Shown: positions 1-8,412 of the stretch, in pieces
How positions within the stretch are numbered: the stretch's first letter is position 1
Layout of the letters: each line of letters opens with the position of its first letter
Assembly: GCA_947494925.1 (NCBI GenBank)
Contig: CANLWS010000015.1
Coordinates: 1 to 64,000 of the forward strand
Direction: 5' to 3'
DNA: 64,000 nt
Origin: an uncultured Alteromonadaceae bacterium
Lineage (GTDB): Bacteria; Pseudomonadota; Gammaproteobacteria; Enterobacterales; Alteromonadaceae
Position numbers and translations under genes: made by a program
The notes under the pieces: model-generated
What the model saw: only the letters and a program-made list of their open reading frames with translations
Told to the model about the DNA's origin: nothing
Databases searched by the model: none

Positions 1-18
1 CCTGTGTCTGCATCCTCT

Positions 19-45
19 AAAGCCGGCTCTTTGAGCCGGCTTTTT
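19..45 (+). terminator. Rho-independent terminator of an off-window gene
   Basis: An 11-bp perfect stem (AAAGCCGGCTC and its complement) with a TTT loop is followed by a run of T. It most likely ends a plus-strand gene that lies to the left of the window. The stem also has A residues on its left arm, so it could act in both directions. Confidence 0.8.
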
Positions 46-325
46 CATTTGTGCAGAGTGCAAATTCACCGAAGCGAATTACCGAGCGAAGCGAGAGCTG
101 ATGTCTGAGGCGGTATTTGCGCAAGGTGAGTATGAATGTCTGACGACAGTATGCAAGTCATCCAAACTATTTATCTAGTTAGTCAAGCGAATTGCGGAAC
201 GCAGTGACATCTGGTCTCTGATTAAACGATTGCGCAAGGTGAGTTTGGCCACCTCCCACCAAGAATGTCTTGAAATAGTAATGACAATTGAATTGAAAAG
301 TGAACGCTTTATGGTTTTGAAGAGA
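46..325. other. Intergenic region with an imperfect direct repeat
   Basis: About 280 bases without a convincing gene. Small open frames here have no ribosome binding site and overlap the end of the next gene. The only structure seen is two related segments (74-141 and 187-272) that share GCGAATT, a TGA/TCT-rich middle, GCGCAAGGTGAGT and GAATGTCT. Nothing else is recognised. Confidence 0.5.
74..272. repeat. Two diverged copies of a ~70-85 bp direct repeat
   Basis: Copy one spans about 74-141 and copy two about 187-272. Shared blocks in the same order are GCGAATT, a stretch resembling CGGAGCGnAGnGA, TTGCGCAAGGTGAGT and GAATGTCT. Spacing differs by about 18 bases between the last two blocks. 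The copies lie between a terminator and the 3' end of a convergent gene, so they could be a decayed small element or a tail duplication. Confidence 0.45.
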
Positions 326-1279
326 TCAGGAAGGGTCAGAGCTCTCAATCGCTTGGGTGACTTTTTGAATGTGCGCTTTTGCACTACTTTTTGCTTTTAC
401 GTGAAGCCTTGGAAACTCTTCTTCCAACATAGCCAGAACAGAAAGAGTTCCCCAATGATAACCTGAAGCCAGCACCAGATAAGCAAAATCGGCATGAGGA
501 ATTTCTTGTTGTTGCGATCTGTTTACTTCGATACCACTTAAATCATCCACACCCGCCTGATACGACTCGACATTTTGATAACCATTAACAGTAAAAAACA
601 GTGTGTCGTAGGCATCTGGATTCTGATACGCATGGCTGTATACCAAAGCATCAAAACTGTCGTATTGCTGCTGCAAAAGCGTGCTAAAGGATCGATAACC
701 ATGTCTAGCATGTTGCTCTACTGCAACTTTTCCAGCAATTAACCCTTCGTGACCTGTCAAATTTGATTCAGATAACTGCCATTCAATCGATTCGGAATAT
801 TCGACGGAACCAGGCATTGAGACTTTATCAGCAGCGCCACATAATTCTTGTTGAATTCCTTCATCAATATTTTCCAGCCGCTGGACCTGGCGAGCGTAAC
901 CATGGGCATAACTGGCGCTAAATAGTCGATAGGCTAATTGGGACACGTCATTTAAAACCGCTTGCTCACTTTGTAGACTAAACTGTTTCTGACTTTCAGC
1001 AAGGTTGAGCATGGATTGTCGGAAGAGCGATTCTCCAGCAGCATAGGAACCGGCTAATTTTTCTTGCTGTGAATTGCCACCGCACGCATGCACACTCAGC
1101 AATTGATTCCAGGAACGCCTGTCCACAGCCCAAACTTGCAACATGCCATCATACAGATGTCCATGTACAAACTGTTCAGCCTTGGCAAAGCCATTCAAAT
1201 CACTGGAGTTCTGATCGGACGCGACTGCACCTGTCAACAGACAGAAAGCGAGCAGTATAGCGGTGTAGATGCGAGACAT
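326..1279 (-). CDS. Secreted protein of unknown function
   Basis: A 317-residue protein that begins with a clear Sec signal peptide (hydrophobic core at residues 5-18, cleavage probably after AVAS near residue 21), so it is exported and probably periplasmic. The mature part is mostly polar and probably helical, with cysteines near residues 66 and 147 that could form a disulfide. No catalytic motif was recognised and no family can be named. It is a single gene: the neighbour at 1376-2350 lies upstream on the same strand with a 96-base gap and belongs to a different tight operon. The ORF is surely real given its length, signal peptide and coding character; the function is open. Confidence 0.75.
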   Translation of the reverse strand: MSRIYTAILLAFCLLTGAVASDQNSSDLNGFAKAEQFVHGHLYDGMLQVWAVDRRSWNQLLSVHACGGNSQQEKLAGSYAAGESLFRQSMLNLAESQKQFSLQSEQAVLNDVSQLAYRLFSASYAHGYARQVQRLENIDEGIQQELCGAADKVSMPGSVEYSESIEWQLSESNLTGHEGLIAGKVAVEQHARHGYRSFSTLLQQQYDSFDALVYSHAYQNPDAYDTLFFTVNGYQNVESYQAGVDDLSGIEVNRSQQQEIPHADFAYLVLASGYHWGTLSVLAMLEEEFPRLHVKAKSSAKAHIQKVTQAIESSDPS

Positions 1280-1375
1280 AAGCGACCCGTTCAGAGAAAA
1301 TGGCCGCTTAGTCTAGAGTGAAATTTAACGCGATTCAAGCATTCTGACGTGCTTAAAAATACAATCTCTTTAACA

Positions 1376-2350
1376 TTATGGTTTTAAGGCCATTTTTCCT
1401 TTAACTTCTCGTCCCATCACTTTATTCAAGGCATCTTTAGCCTGTGTAAGGGGGAATACCTGATCAACCACAACTTTAACTTTTCCTTGAACATACCATG
1501 TTAGTAGTTCATGCATATTGGATGCAAAATCTTTAGGTTGGTGTTGAGTAAAAGATCCCCAGAAAACGCCCATCACCGAGTATCCTTTTACCAACGCGAG
1601 ATTAACCGGAAACTCAGGAATAGTACCACCGGCAAATCCAATCACTAGCAGTCGACCATTCCATCCCATGCTGCGGGAGCAGGCATGAAATGTATCGCCA
1701 CCAACACACTCATAGATCACATCAGCTCCCTTGCCTTCTGTTGCTTCTTTCAGGGCTGTTTTGAGATCTTTTTCGGTATAGTTGATCAGAATGTCCGCGC
1801 CATTGGCTTTGGCTACATCCAACTTTTCCTGGGTTGAGCACACTGCGATGACCTTTGCCCCCATCGCTTTGCCTATTTGAACGGCAGCAAGTCCTGTACC
1901 GCCCGCTGCCCCTGTTACTACTAATGTTTCCCCAGGTTGTATCTGAGCACGCTGTTTTAAGGCGTGGTGGGCAGTTGCATGGGCCGTGACCAATGCTGCG
2001 GCTTCATCATCAGCAATAGCGTCAGGAATAGGTAATACATGTGTTGCTGGCACAGCCACTTTCTCTGCATAGCCACCGAGCATACACAGAGCGATTACCC
2101 GCTGCCCGATTTGCAGGTGTGAAACACCCTCTCCTAATTCTGTTATCACACCTGCAACTTCACTGCCGGGAATAAAAGGAAAATCCGGTTTCATTTGATA
2201 CAACCCCTGAACCAGCAATCCATCGGGGAAATTCACACCACTGGCTTTTATGTCTACAACAATTTGTCCTTTGCCAGCAACGGGATCAGGCACATCTTCG
2301 TATGACAATTTTTCGACAGACGCAAATTCTTTACAAACTACAGCTTTCAT
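1376..2350 (-). CDS. NADPH:quinone oxidoreductase-like zinc-independent MDR protein
   Basis: A 324-residue member of the medium-chain dehydrogenase/reductase superfamily, quinone oxidoreductase/enoyl reductase branch. The N-terminal GroES-like domain (about 1-120) contains the family phrase GSEVAGVI. The Rossmann half carries the nucleotide-binding stretch VTGAAGGTGLAAVQIGKAMG near residues 145-164. The structural-zinc cysteine cluster of alcohol dehydrogenases is absent, as expected for the QOR branch. It probably reduces a quinone or an alpha,beta-unsaturated carbonyl with NADPH in the cytosol. It is the last gene of a four-gene operon, 23 bases after the APH-like kinase gene, which suggests a role in fatty or branched acyl catabolism rather than general quinone detoxification. 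The substrate cannot be read from the sequence. Confidence 0.88.
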   Translation of the reverse strand: MKAVVCKEFASVEKLSYEDVPDPVAGKGQIVVDIKASGVNFPDGLLVQGLYQMKPDFPFIPGSEVAGVITELGEGVSHLQIGQRVIALCMLGGYAEKVAVPATHVLPIPDAIADDEAAALVTAHATAHHALKQRAQIQPGETLVVTGAAGGTGLAAVQIGKAMGAKVIAVCSTQEKLDVAKANGADILINYTEKDLKTALKEATEGKGADVIYECVGGDTFHACSRSMGWNGRLLVIGFAGGTIPEFPVNLALVKGYSVMGVFWGSFTQHQPKDFASNMHELLTWYVQGKVKVVVDQVFPLTQAKDALNKVMGREVKGKMALKP

Positions 2351-2373
2351 TCTTTTCTCCTAGATCCCAAGTA

Positions 2374-3426
2374 TCAATCAATTAGCTTAATGGCGTATCT
2401 GGCCAAAGGTTGCACCATGGCACCTACTTTATCCGCTTGCGCACTGGAGGCATTGCCATCCAGCGCTCGTTTCGCAACACCTTGTGCAATTGCTCCAAGT
2501 CTGAAGAAGCTAAACGCCAGGTAAAATTGCCAGTGTGTAATACCCTCTATACCCATGCGTTGACAATACTGTTCTATGTACTCCTCTTCAGAAGGAATCC
2601 CAAGAGCAGATCTGTCTACCCCGCCTAACCCAGCGGAGTGACCAACTTCTGCTGGCAATCTCAACTGCATGCACTGATAGGCAAGATCAGCAAATGGATG
2701 TCCAAGTGTCGATAACTCCCAGTCAAGAACAGCAACAATTCTTGGTTCGTCAGGATGGAACATCACGTTATCCAACCGGTAGTCTCCATGCACCAATGAA
2801 ACACGCCCATCATCTGCAGGAAGATGAGATTCCAGCCAATCAATGAGTCGGTCCATTTCAGGGATCTTGTTGATTTCAGATAACCTGTATTGCTTGCTCC
2901 AACGACTCAACTGTCTTTCAAAATAATTACCTGGTTTGCCGTAATCTTGCAGTCCTACAGCTTCAACTTCCACTGAGTGCAAAGACGTCATCACCTGGTT
3001 CATCTGATTGTACATAGTGGCGCGAATGCTGTTTTTATCAATTTCTGGTAATGAACTGTCCCAAAAAACACGCCCTTCAACACATTCCATAATGTAAAAC
3101 ATACTGCCAATGACATCAGTATCTTCGCAGAGGTGGTAAGTCTTGGCGACAGGCACAGATGTGTCAGCCAAAGCAGTCAAAACTCGAAACTCCCGGTCAA
3201 CTGCATGGGCCGATTTAAGTAGCTTCCCTGGAGGTTGCCGTCGCAGAACATAATTGCCTGCCGGCGTTTCCAGTTTGAACGTTGGATTAGATTGACCACC
3301 TGCAAATTTCGACGCCTTTATCGGCCCTGAAAACCCGGCAACTTTATCAGTCAGATAATCTGCCAATAGGGCCTCATCTAATTTATCTACCGAGCTTTTA
3401 ACATCACCCACGTCAGTCTCCTGCAC
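2374..3426 (-). CDS. APH-family phosphotransferase, ACAD10/11 kinase-domain type
   Basis: A 350-residue protein kinase-like phosphotransferase related to aminoglycoside phosphotransferases. The catalytic loop HGDYRLDN (near residue 215) and the metal-binding LDWE (near 235) are intact, and an N-terminal lobe with FAGGQSNPTF resembles the kinase half of eukaryotic ACAD10/ACAD11. It lies 5 bases downstream of an acyl-CoA dehydrogenase gene. In animals these two activities are fused, and the kinase has been reported to phosphorylate 4-hydroxyacyl-CoA, which the dehydrogenase domain then converts to enoyl-CoA. The same job is inferred here. Antibiotic resistance is unlikely from this context. The family call is firm; the substrate is inference. 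Confidence 0.88.
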   Translation of the reverse strand: MQETDVGDVKSSVDKLDEALLADYLTDKVAGFSGPIKASKFAGGQSNPTFKLETPAGNYVLRRQPPGKLLKSAHAVDREFRVLTALADTSVPVAKTYHLCEDTDVIGSMFYIMECVEGRVFWDSSLPEIDKNSIRATMYNQMNQVMTSLHSVEVEAVGLQDYGKPGNYFERQLSRWSKQYRLSEINKIPEMDRLIDWLESHLPADDGRVSLVHGDYRLDNVMFHPDEPRIVAVLDWELSTLGHPFADLAYQCMQLRLPAEVGHSAGLGGVDRSALGIPSEEEYIEQYCQRMGIEGITHWQFYLAFSFFRLGAIAQGVAKRALDGNASSAQADKVGAMVQPLARYAIKLID

Positions 3427-3431
3427 CTATC

Positions 3432-4646
3432 TTAAGCATTCTTATCTTTGATCAGGTTGCGTCCAAGCTGCATCATATGAACCTGATCCGGACCATCCGC
3501 CAACTTGACCGTACGGGCATAAGCATAGCTAGCTGAAAGAATAAAATCCTGGCTCGTTCCAGCAGCACCATGCATCTGAATAGCCTGATCAATGACGTTG
3601 CATGCCATATTTGGTGCAACAATTTTAATAGCTGCAATAAGGTCACGGGAAACCTTGTTACCGTAACGGTCCATCTTGTCAGCAGCTTTGAGTGTTAATA
3701 GTCTGGCTTGTTCGATATCGCAATGCATTTGCGCGATAGATTCCCGGACTGACTGCTGTTTACTCAAAGGGCTACCAAAGGCAACGCGCGACTCTACACG
3801 CCCGCATGCCAGGTCCAATGCTCTTTGCGCACAACCAATCAAGCGCATGCAATGGTGGATACGGCCTGGACCAAGACGCCCTTGGGCAATAGCAAACCCT
3901 TCGCCTTCACCAACAAGCAAGTTATCAGCAGGTACTCTGACGTTGTCGAAGTTTACTTCAGCATGGCCAACTGGTTCGTCGTAATAACCCATAGCTGACA
4001 TTGGACGAACAATAGTTACCCCTGGCGTATTCATTGGCACAAGAATCTGCGACTGTTGACGATGGCGTTCTGCACTTGGGTCTGTCTTGCCCATGACTAC
4101 CATGATTTTGCAATTGGTGTTCATGGCACCACTGGTATACCACTTACGACCATTAATCACGTATTCGTCACCGTCCCGCACAATTGAGGTCGATATATTG
4201 GTTGCATCTGAAGACGCAACTGCTGGTTCAGTCATAGCAAAAGCAGAACGGATTTCGCCATTCAGTAGTGGCTCAAGATAGTCTTTCTTATTTTGTTCAG
4301 AACCATACCTCGCCAGTACTTCCATATTACCGGTGTCAGGAGCACTGCAGTTGAATACTTCCGAACTCCAGATCACTCGCCCCATGATTTCACACAGAGG
4401 TGCATATTCCAGATTCGATAATCCTGCGCCATATGGCAGATATTCCTCTGGAAGAAACAGATTCCAAAGTCCTGCAGCTTTCGCCTTTTCTTTTAGTTCG
4501 TGCATTAAAGGTAAAGTAGTCCAGCGATCCGTGTTGCTATGTACAGCTTCTATGTACTCTTGTTCTATAGGGTAAATATGCTCATCCATGAATGCCTGTA
4601 AGCGATCAATCAAAGCATTGGTTTTATCAGAATAATCAAAATTCAT
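3432..4646 (-). CDS. Acyl-CoA dehydrogenase, ACAD11-like
   Basis: A flavoprotein of about 404 residues. The typical acyl-CoA dehydrogenase order is seen: an N-terminal helical domain, the FAD/substrate loop [16 protein letters not shown], a middle beta domain, and a C-terminal helical domain with the QMHGAAGTS stretch near the end. The reading frame is open to 4718, but the start at 4646 is chosen because GGAG lies about 9 bases upstream and the N-terminus MNFDYSDKT then matches the family; the longer version would overlap the upstream gene by about 50 bases. The stop is 5 bases before the APH-like kinase start, so the two are surely co-translated. It probably oxidises, or dehydrates via phosphate elimination, a medium or long acyl-CoA. 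Confidence 0.9.
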   Translation of the reverse strand: MNFDYSDKTNALIDRLQAFMDEHIYPIEQEYIEAVHSNTDRWTTLPLMHELKEKAKAAGLWNLFLPEEYLPYGAGLSNLEYAPLCEIMGRVIWSSEVFNCSAPDTGNMEVLARYGSEQNKKDYLEPLLNGEIRSAFAMTEPAVASSDATNISTSIVRDGDEYVINGRKWYTSGAMNTNCKIMVVMGKTDPSAERHRQQSQILVPMNTPGVTIVRPMSAMGYYDEPVGHAEVNFDNVRVPADNLLVGEGEGFAIAQGRLGPGRIHHCMRLIGCAQRALDLACGRVESRVAFGSPLSKQQSVRESIAQMHCDIEQARLLTLKAADKMDRYGNKVSRDLIAAIKIVAPNMACNVIDQAIQMHGAAGTSQDFILSASYAYARTVKLADGPDQVHMMQLGRNLIKDKNA

Positions 4647-4665
4647 AGTAGTACTCCGGTTTCCA

Positions 4666-5343
4666 TCAACTATAGGTGATGGCGTCCTCTCGATTTGCGA
4701 GTTCGAGATGTGGGACATTATTAAAATTGCTCAACCGAACATTTTTCGGATTGAAATAAAACTGACTAAATGCGGTATTTTTAATTTGTAGGTTAAGATT
4801 AATTACCTGTTTTGCACCAAATTCTAAAACCAGGCTCATAAACATAGCAATTGCACCACCCGAACTTACGACCAGTAAGCGCTTTTCGTGAAATTGTTCG
4901 CTAACATGTTTTAACGCCCAAGCTATTCGTCGTCTGAAATCTTCCCAGCTTTCTTCTAACAGGTCGGCGGGCAAACTGCCATCTGACCATGCCAACATCG
5001 CTTTTTTTAAAAGTCGGTAAAAATCAGCCCTAGGAGCATTCTCATCTGGCCGTGCCTCTGGGTGCAGAGACAAATATGCTTTTGCCAGATGATCGAAATT
5101 AAACTCATTAAGCTGGGCCAGTTCTGTCAAAGGAGCTTTGTTTTCCAAGCCGTTGAGAATTCCTTTTGCTGTTTCCTGATGCCTGACCAAGGTGCCACTC
5201 AGTACATGATCAAATTTTATCTGACGTTGCTTAAAATATTCGCCCAACCACACTGACTGTTGATGCCCCAATTTGCTCAACTTGTCATAGTTCTGAGCAC
5301 CAAAAGATGCCTGACCATGTCGGACCAGATACAACTCTGACAT
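4666..5343 (-). CDS. Histidine phosphatase (phosphoglycerate mutase-like)
   Basis: A 225-residue protein of the histidine phosphatase superfamily. The catalytic RHG motif ([10 protein letters not shown], His near residue 9) is at the N-terminus. A conserved Arg (GTLVRHQET) and a second catalytic His are expected; the usual late His is not obvious, since the C-terminal [11 protein letters not shown] stretch has Ser-Gly-Gly where many members have SHGG. This could reduce or change activity. It heads the four-gene operon with acyl-CoA dehydrogenase 19 bases downstream. A phosphatase beside an acyl kinase is suggestive, but its substrate is unknown. The N-terminus [10 protein letters not shown] is well placed just after the leader region. 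Confidence 0.85.
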   Translation of the reverse strand: MSELYLVRHGQASFGAQNYDKLSKLGHQQSVWLGEYFKQRQIKFDHVLSGTLVRHQETAKGILNGLENKAPLTELAQLNEFNFDHLAKAYLSLHPEARPDENAPRADFYRLLKKAMLAWSDGSLPADLLEESWEDFRRRIAWALKHVSEQFHEKRLLVVSSGGAIAMFMSLVLEFGAKQVINLNLQIKNTAFSQFYFNPKNVRLSNFNNVPHLELANREDAITYS

Positions 5344-5749
5344 TGACTATTTGCCTCTGCTTATCAACTAACTAACTGCAGGCAAAATCTTAGAGAGAAT
5401 CTATCTATAAGTTTAATTAATTGTACTGATGCAATTATATTCAAATTATAAATACAACAAGGATTTTTATACCGCCTCGCACTACATATCCCGTAATCAC
5501 TACATTGGCTCAAAGTCAGAGCACGCATGTTTTCAGTGCATACATTTAACGCCACCGTAACATTAATTTTACTTTTTAACGTAAAACTTGTTAATTTGGT
5601 CAAAGGTACGATGAGTATAAGAATAAGAAAAAATTTGTAGTACCAGGCACTCCCTAGAGGCCAGATAACAAGAATAACGCTAACAGCTCTCCCAAGAGCT
5701 GAATAATTAGAATAAACCCTAAATCATGACACACGTTAGAGAACAAATT
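5344..5749. other. Intergenic control region between the phosphatase operon and the TonB receptor
   Basis: About 400 bases of AT-rich DNA separating divergent genes, so it must hold both promoters. No confident -35/-10 pair was chosen. A short perfect hairpin (AGCTCT, loop CCCA, AGAGCT) lies at 5685-5700 in the receptor leader. A 79-residue minus-strand open frame at 5364-5603 has no ribosome site or protein character and is not called. Confidence 0.5.
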
Positions 5750-8230
5750 ATGAGTAGCAAATCGTCCTTTTCGTTTAGAAAAAAACCTTTAGCGGCACTT
5801 GTCGCTTTATCCTTGGGATTAACAGCTAATGCCGCTTTTGCGCAAGAGCAAGCAGCAGATGAACAAGCTTCGGAAGAAGAATTCGAAATGATAATGGTGA
5901 CAGCCTCTAAGCGCCAGACAGGGCTTCAGGCAACACCTATCGCAGTAAGCGTGACAAGTGCAGAAGATATCGAGCAAACCAAGGTCCTCGATATCCAAGA
6001 TCTACAATCATTGGTTCCAACGCTACGGGTAACACCTTTGCAGCGTTCAACCAATACCAACTTTTCAATTCGTGGCTTTGGTAACGGTACAAACAATACT
6101 GGTATCGAACCTTCCGTTGGTGTTTTCATTGATGGTGTATATCGCTCTCGTGCGGCAGCTCAAATTGGTGATTTACCCAGACTTCAACAAGTTGAAGTCC
6201 TCAGCGGTCCGCAAAGTACGTTATTTGGTAAAAACGCTTCAGCCGGTGTTATTAGTGTGCGCACTGAAGCTCCTTCATTTATTGAAGAGGGCAGAATTGA
6301 AGTCGGGGCAGGAACATACAATCAGCGCCTCGTAAAAGGTTATTACACAAACGGAATCAACGATAACTTAGCTTTTGCAGTATCGGGCGGGATCAACAAA
6401 CGGGATGGCTATACTGAAAGTGTTGTTGGTCTTGGAGAAATTAACAACCGCGACAGATGGAATATCCGTGGCCAGGCGTTATATGAACCAACTGATTCGA
6501 CAACAATCCGCTTCATCGCTGACTATAGCGAGATTGATGAAGCTTGTTGTACTGTTGCAGATGTCATTAACGGCCCATCAACAGCTGCTGTAAGAGCACT
6601 GGGCGGTGTGGTACTGAGTGAGACCGACCCATTCTCATATGAATCAGCTCTCAATATTGACCCAAATAACAGTGTTGAAGATGGCGGTTTCTCGTTACAG
6701 GTTGATATTGATTATGACACCTTTGCATTCACATCAATCACAGCACTGAGAAATAACAAATCTAATTATTTTGTCGATGTTGACTATACGTCTCTGGATA
6801 TTCTTACTGAAGAAGGTCACACTGATATTGATACCTTCACACAGGAGTTTCGTCTGACGTCTACCGACGATGGTGACTTCAGCTGGATGGTTGGCGCATT
6901 TTATTTCACTGAGGAAGTGGATACAGGTGATACCTTATTCTATGGCTCCGATGTCAGAAATTACTTTGATGCCTTAGGGCTTGCAGCTCTTCTCGGTGGG
7001 CTAGAGAGCATTTATGGTTTTGCCCCGCGAACTTTCTTCGCACCGGGTCCAACTATTAATTCGGAGTTTTTGCAGGAAAACGACGCCTTATCTCTGTTTG
7101 TTAACCTTGACTACGAGTTAACGGACAATCTTACTGCCACTGTTGGTGTCAGCTATACAGATGATGAAAAAGACGTTTCTATAGTTACAGATAACGTTGA
7201 GACTTTATCCAGCATTGATTTCGATACTGCCCCTACTGTGTTTGGTATACCACTTCTTTCCATTCCGAACCCGACTAATGATCCTGGACTTGCTGCATTG
7301 CAAGGTGCGGTTGCTTTCGGGGTAGCACAGCAGTTCCAATTCTTGCCTCCCCAGCTAGATTTCCCCAACGCAGTTGAAAGTGGTAACACGAATGACAGCA
7401 AAACAACCTGGAGCGTTCGACTGGCATATGAGTTGAATAAGAACTTCAACTTCTTTGCTACAGCAGCGACTGGTTTTAAGGCAAGTTCATGGAACCTTTC
7501 CCGTGACACCCGTCCGTTCCCAGGTGACCAAGCGGCATTGGAAGCAGCCAACTTGCTCCAGCCGAACCAAGGTTACGGTACGCGTTTTGCGGGTCCTGAA
7601 GAGTCAACGGTTTACGAATTGGGCATGAAGACTCGCTTTAAAGATGGTGCATTCAACATTACTCTATTTGACCAGACAATCGAAGGCTTCCAGTCTAGTA
7701 CCTTTGTAGGTACCGGGTTCGTATTGGCAAATGCTGGTCAGCAGTCAACACAAGGGATAGAGTTTGATTCAATCTATCGCCCCACTGATAACATTACGTT
7801 GTCATTGGCCGGTACCATACTCGATCCGGTATATGATTCATTTGTTGGTGCATCAGGTGTAGATGGTCCAATTGATTTGACCGGCGCAACACCTGCAGGT
7901 ATCCATGAGCGTAGCTTCACAGCTGGGATCAAGTTTGATTTCGAAGTAGCTGATGACATGTTTGGCTATTGGCGTTTGGATTATCTCTATGAAAGTGAAG
8001 CAAGACTGGTTGCCAATGTTCCTGAAAGTTTGTCTCGTGAAGTTAATACCTTTAATGGTAGTGCGGGTCTGGAAATGGATAATGGTTTGAGCATACAGGT
8101 CTGGGTGCGCAACATATTTAACGACGAGTACTTCATGTCTGCATTCCCACCTCCAATTCAAGCAGGAAGTTTCAGTGCTTATCCAAATCAACCAAGAACA
8201 TTTGGGGCCAGTGTGGCTTACCAATTCTAA
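5750..8230 (+). CDS. TonB-dependent outer-membrane receptor
   Basis: An outer-membrane TonB-dependent receptor of about 826 residues. After a signal peptide (hydrophobic LAALVALSLGLTANAAFA) the mature N-terminus is acidic and contains the TonB-box-like MIMVTASKRQ. The plug domain follows (SVTSAEDIEQ through VEVLSGPQSTLFGKNASAGVI), then a long beta-barrel ending in an aromatic residue (SVAYQF), as outer-membrane proteins do. The frame is open from 5726, but the ATG at 5750 gives a normal signal peptide and has GAG upstream. The plug phrase resembles receptors common in Alteromonadales and sphingomonads; the ligand is unknown. No FecI/FecR pair is adjacent. It is probably transcribed alone and ends at the strong terminator at 8273. 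Confidence 0.92.
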   Translation: MSSKSSFSFRKKPLAALVALSLGLTANAAFAQEQAADEQASEEEFEMIMVTASKRQTGLQATPIAVSVTSAEDIEQTKVLDIQDLQSLVPTLRVTPLQRSTNTNFSIRGFGNGTNNTGIEPSVGVFIDGVYRSRAAAQIGDLPRLQQVEVLSGPQSTLFGKNASAGVISVRTEAPSFIEEGRIEVGAGTYNQRLVKGYYTNGINDNLAFAVSGGINKRDGYTESVVGLGEINNRDRWNIRGQALYEPTDSTTIRFIADYSEIDEACCTVADVINGPSTAAVRALGGVVLSETDPFSYESALNIDPNNSVEDGGFSLQVDIDYDTFAFTSITALRNNKSNYFVDVDYTSLDILTEEGHTDIDTFTQEFRLTSTDDGDFSWMVGAFYFTEEVDTGDTLFYGSDVRNYFDALGLAALLGGLESIYGFAPRTFFAPGPTINSEFLQENDALSLFVNLDYELTDNLTATVGVSYTDDEKDVSIVTDNVETLSSIDFDTAPTVFGIPLLSIPNPTNDPGLAALQGAVAFGVAQQFQFLPPQLDFPNAVESGNTNDSKTTWSVRLAYELNKNFNFFATAATGFKASSWNLSRDTRPFPGDQAALEAANLLQPNQGYGTRFAGPEESTVYELGMKTRFKDGAFNITLFDQTIEGFQSSTFVGTGFVLANAGQQSTQGIEFDSIYRPTDNITLSLAGTILDPVYDSFVGASGVDGPIDLTGATPAGIHERSFTAGIKFDFEVADDMFGYWRLDYLYESEARLVANVPESLSREVNTFNGSAGLEMDNGLSIQVWVRNIFNDEYFMSAFPPPIQAGSFSAYPNQPRTFGASVAYQF

Positions 8231-8272
8231 GTTGAACCGAGTTATCGAAAGCTAACTTTCGATAAAAACGAT

Positions 8273-8300
8273 AAAAAAGCCGACTAACGTCGGCTTTTTT
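8273..8300 (+). terminator. Bidirectional rho-independent terminator
   Basis: The stem GCCGAC/GTCGGC with a TAAC loop is flanked by six A on the left and six T on the right. It lies 42 bases after the TonB receptor stop and can serve the convergent metalloprotease gene as well. Confidence 0.85.
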
Positions 8301-8412
8301 GTGAGTATTTATTTTACCATTCAGCGTTTGTGATATATGCTTATGTCGTGTTCCCATAGCGTGCCTTATGGCACCTTGTACCTAAATGGTATTAACAAGG
8401 ATGTTTTCTTTT

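Noticed and set aside
2374-3426. APH-like gene as an aminoglycoside resistance gene
   Set aside because: Tight coupling to an acyl-CoA dehydrogenase and resemblance to the ACAD10/11 kinase domain point to lipid metabolism.
5364-5603. 79-residue minus-strand frame in the gap before the TonB receptor
   Set aside because: No ribosome site and composition typical of AT-rich non-coding DNA.
8361-8374. Short inverted repeat GTGCC-TTAT-GGCAC
   Set aside because: Only five bases per arm and no T-run; the terminator at 8273-8300 already explains the convergent gap.
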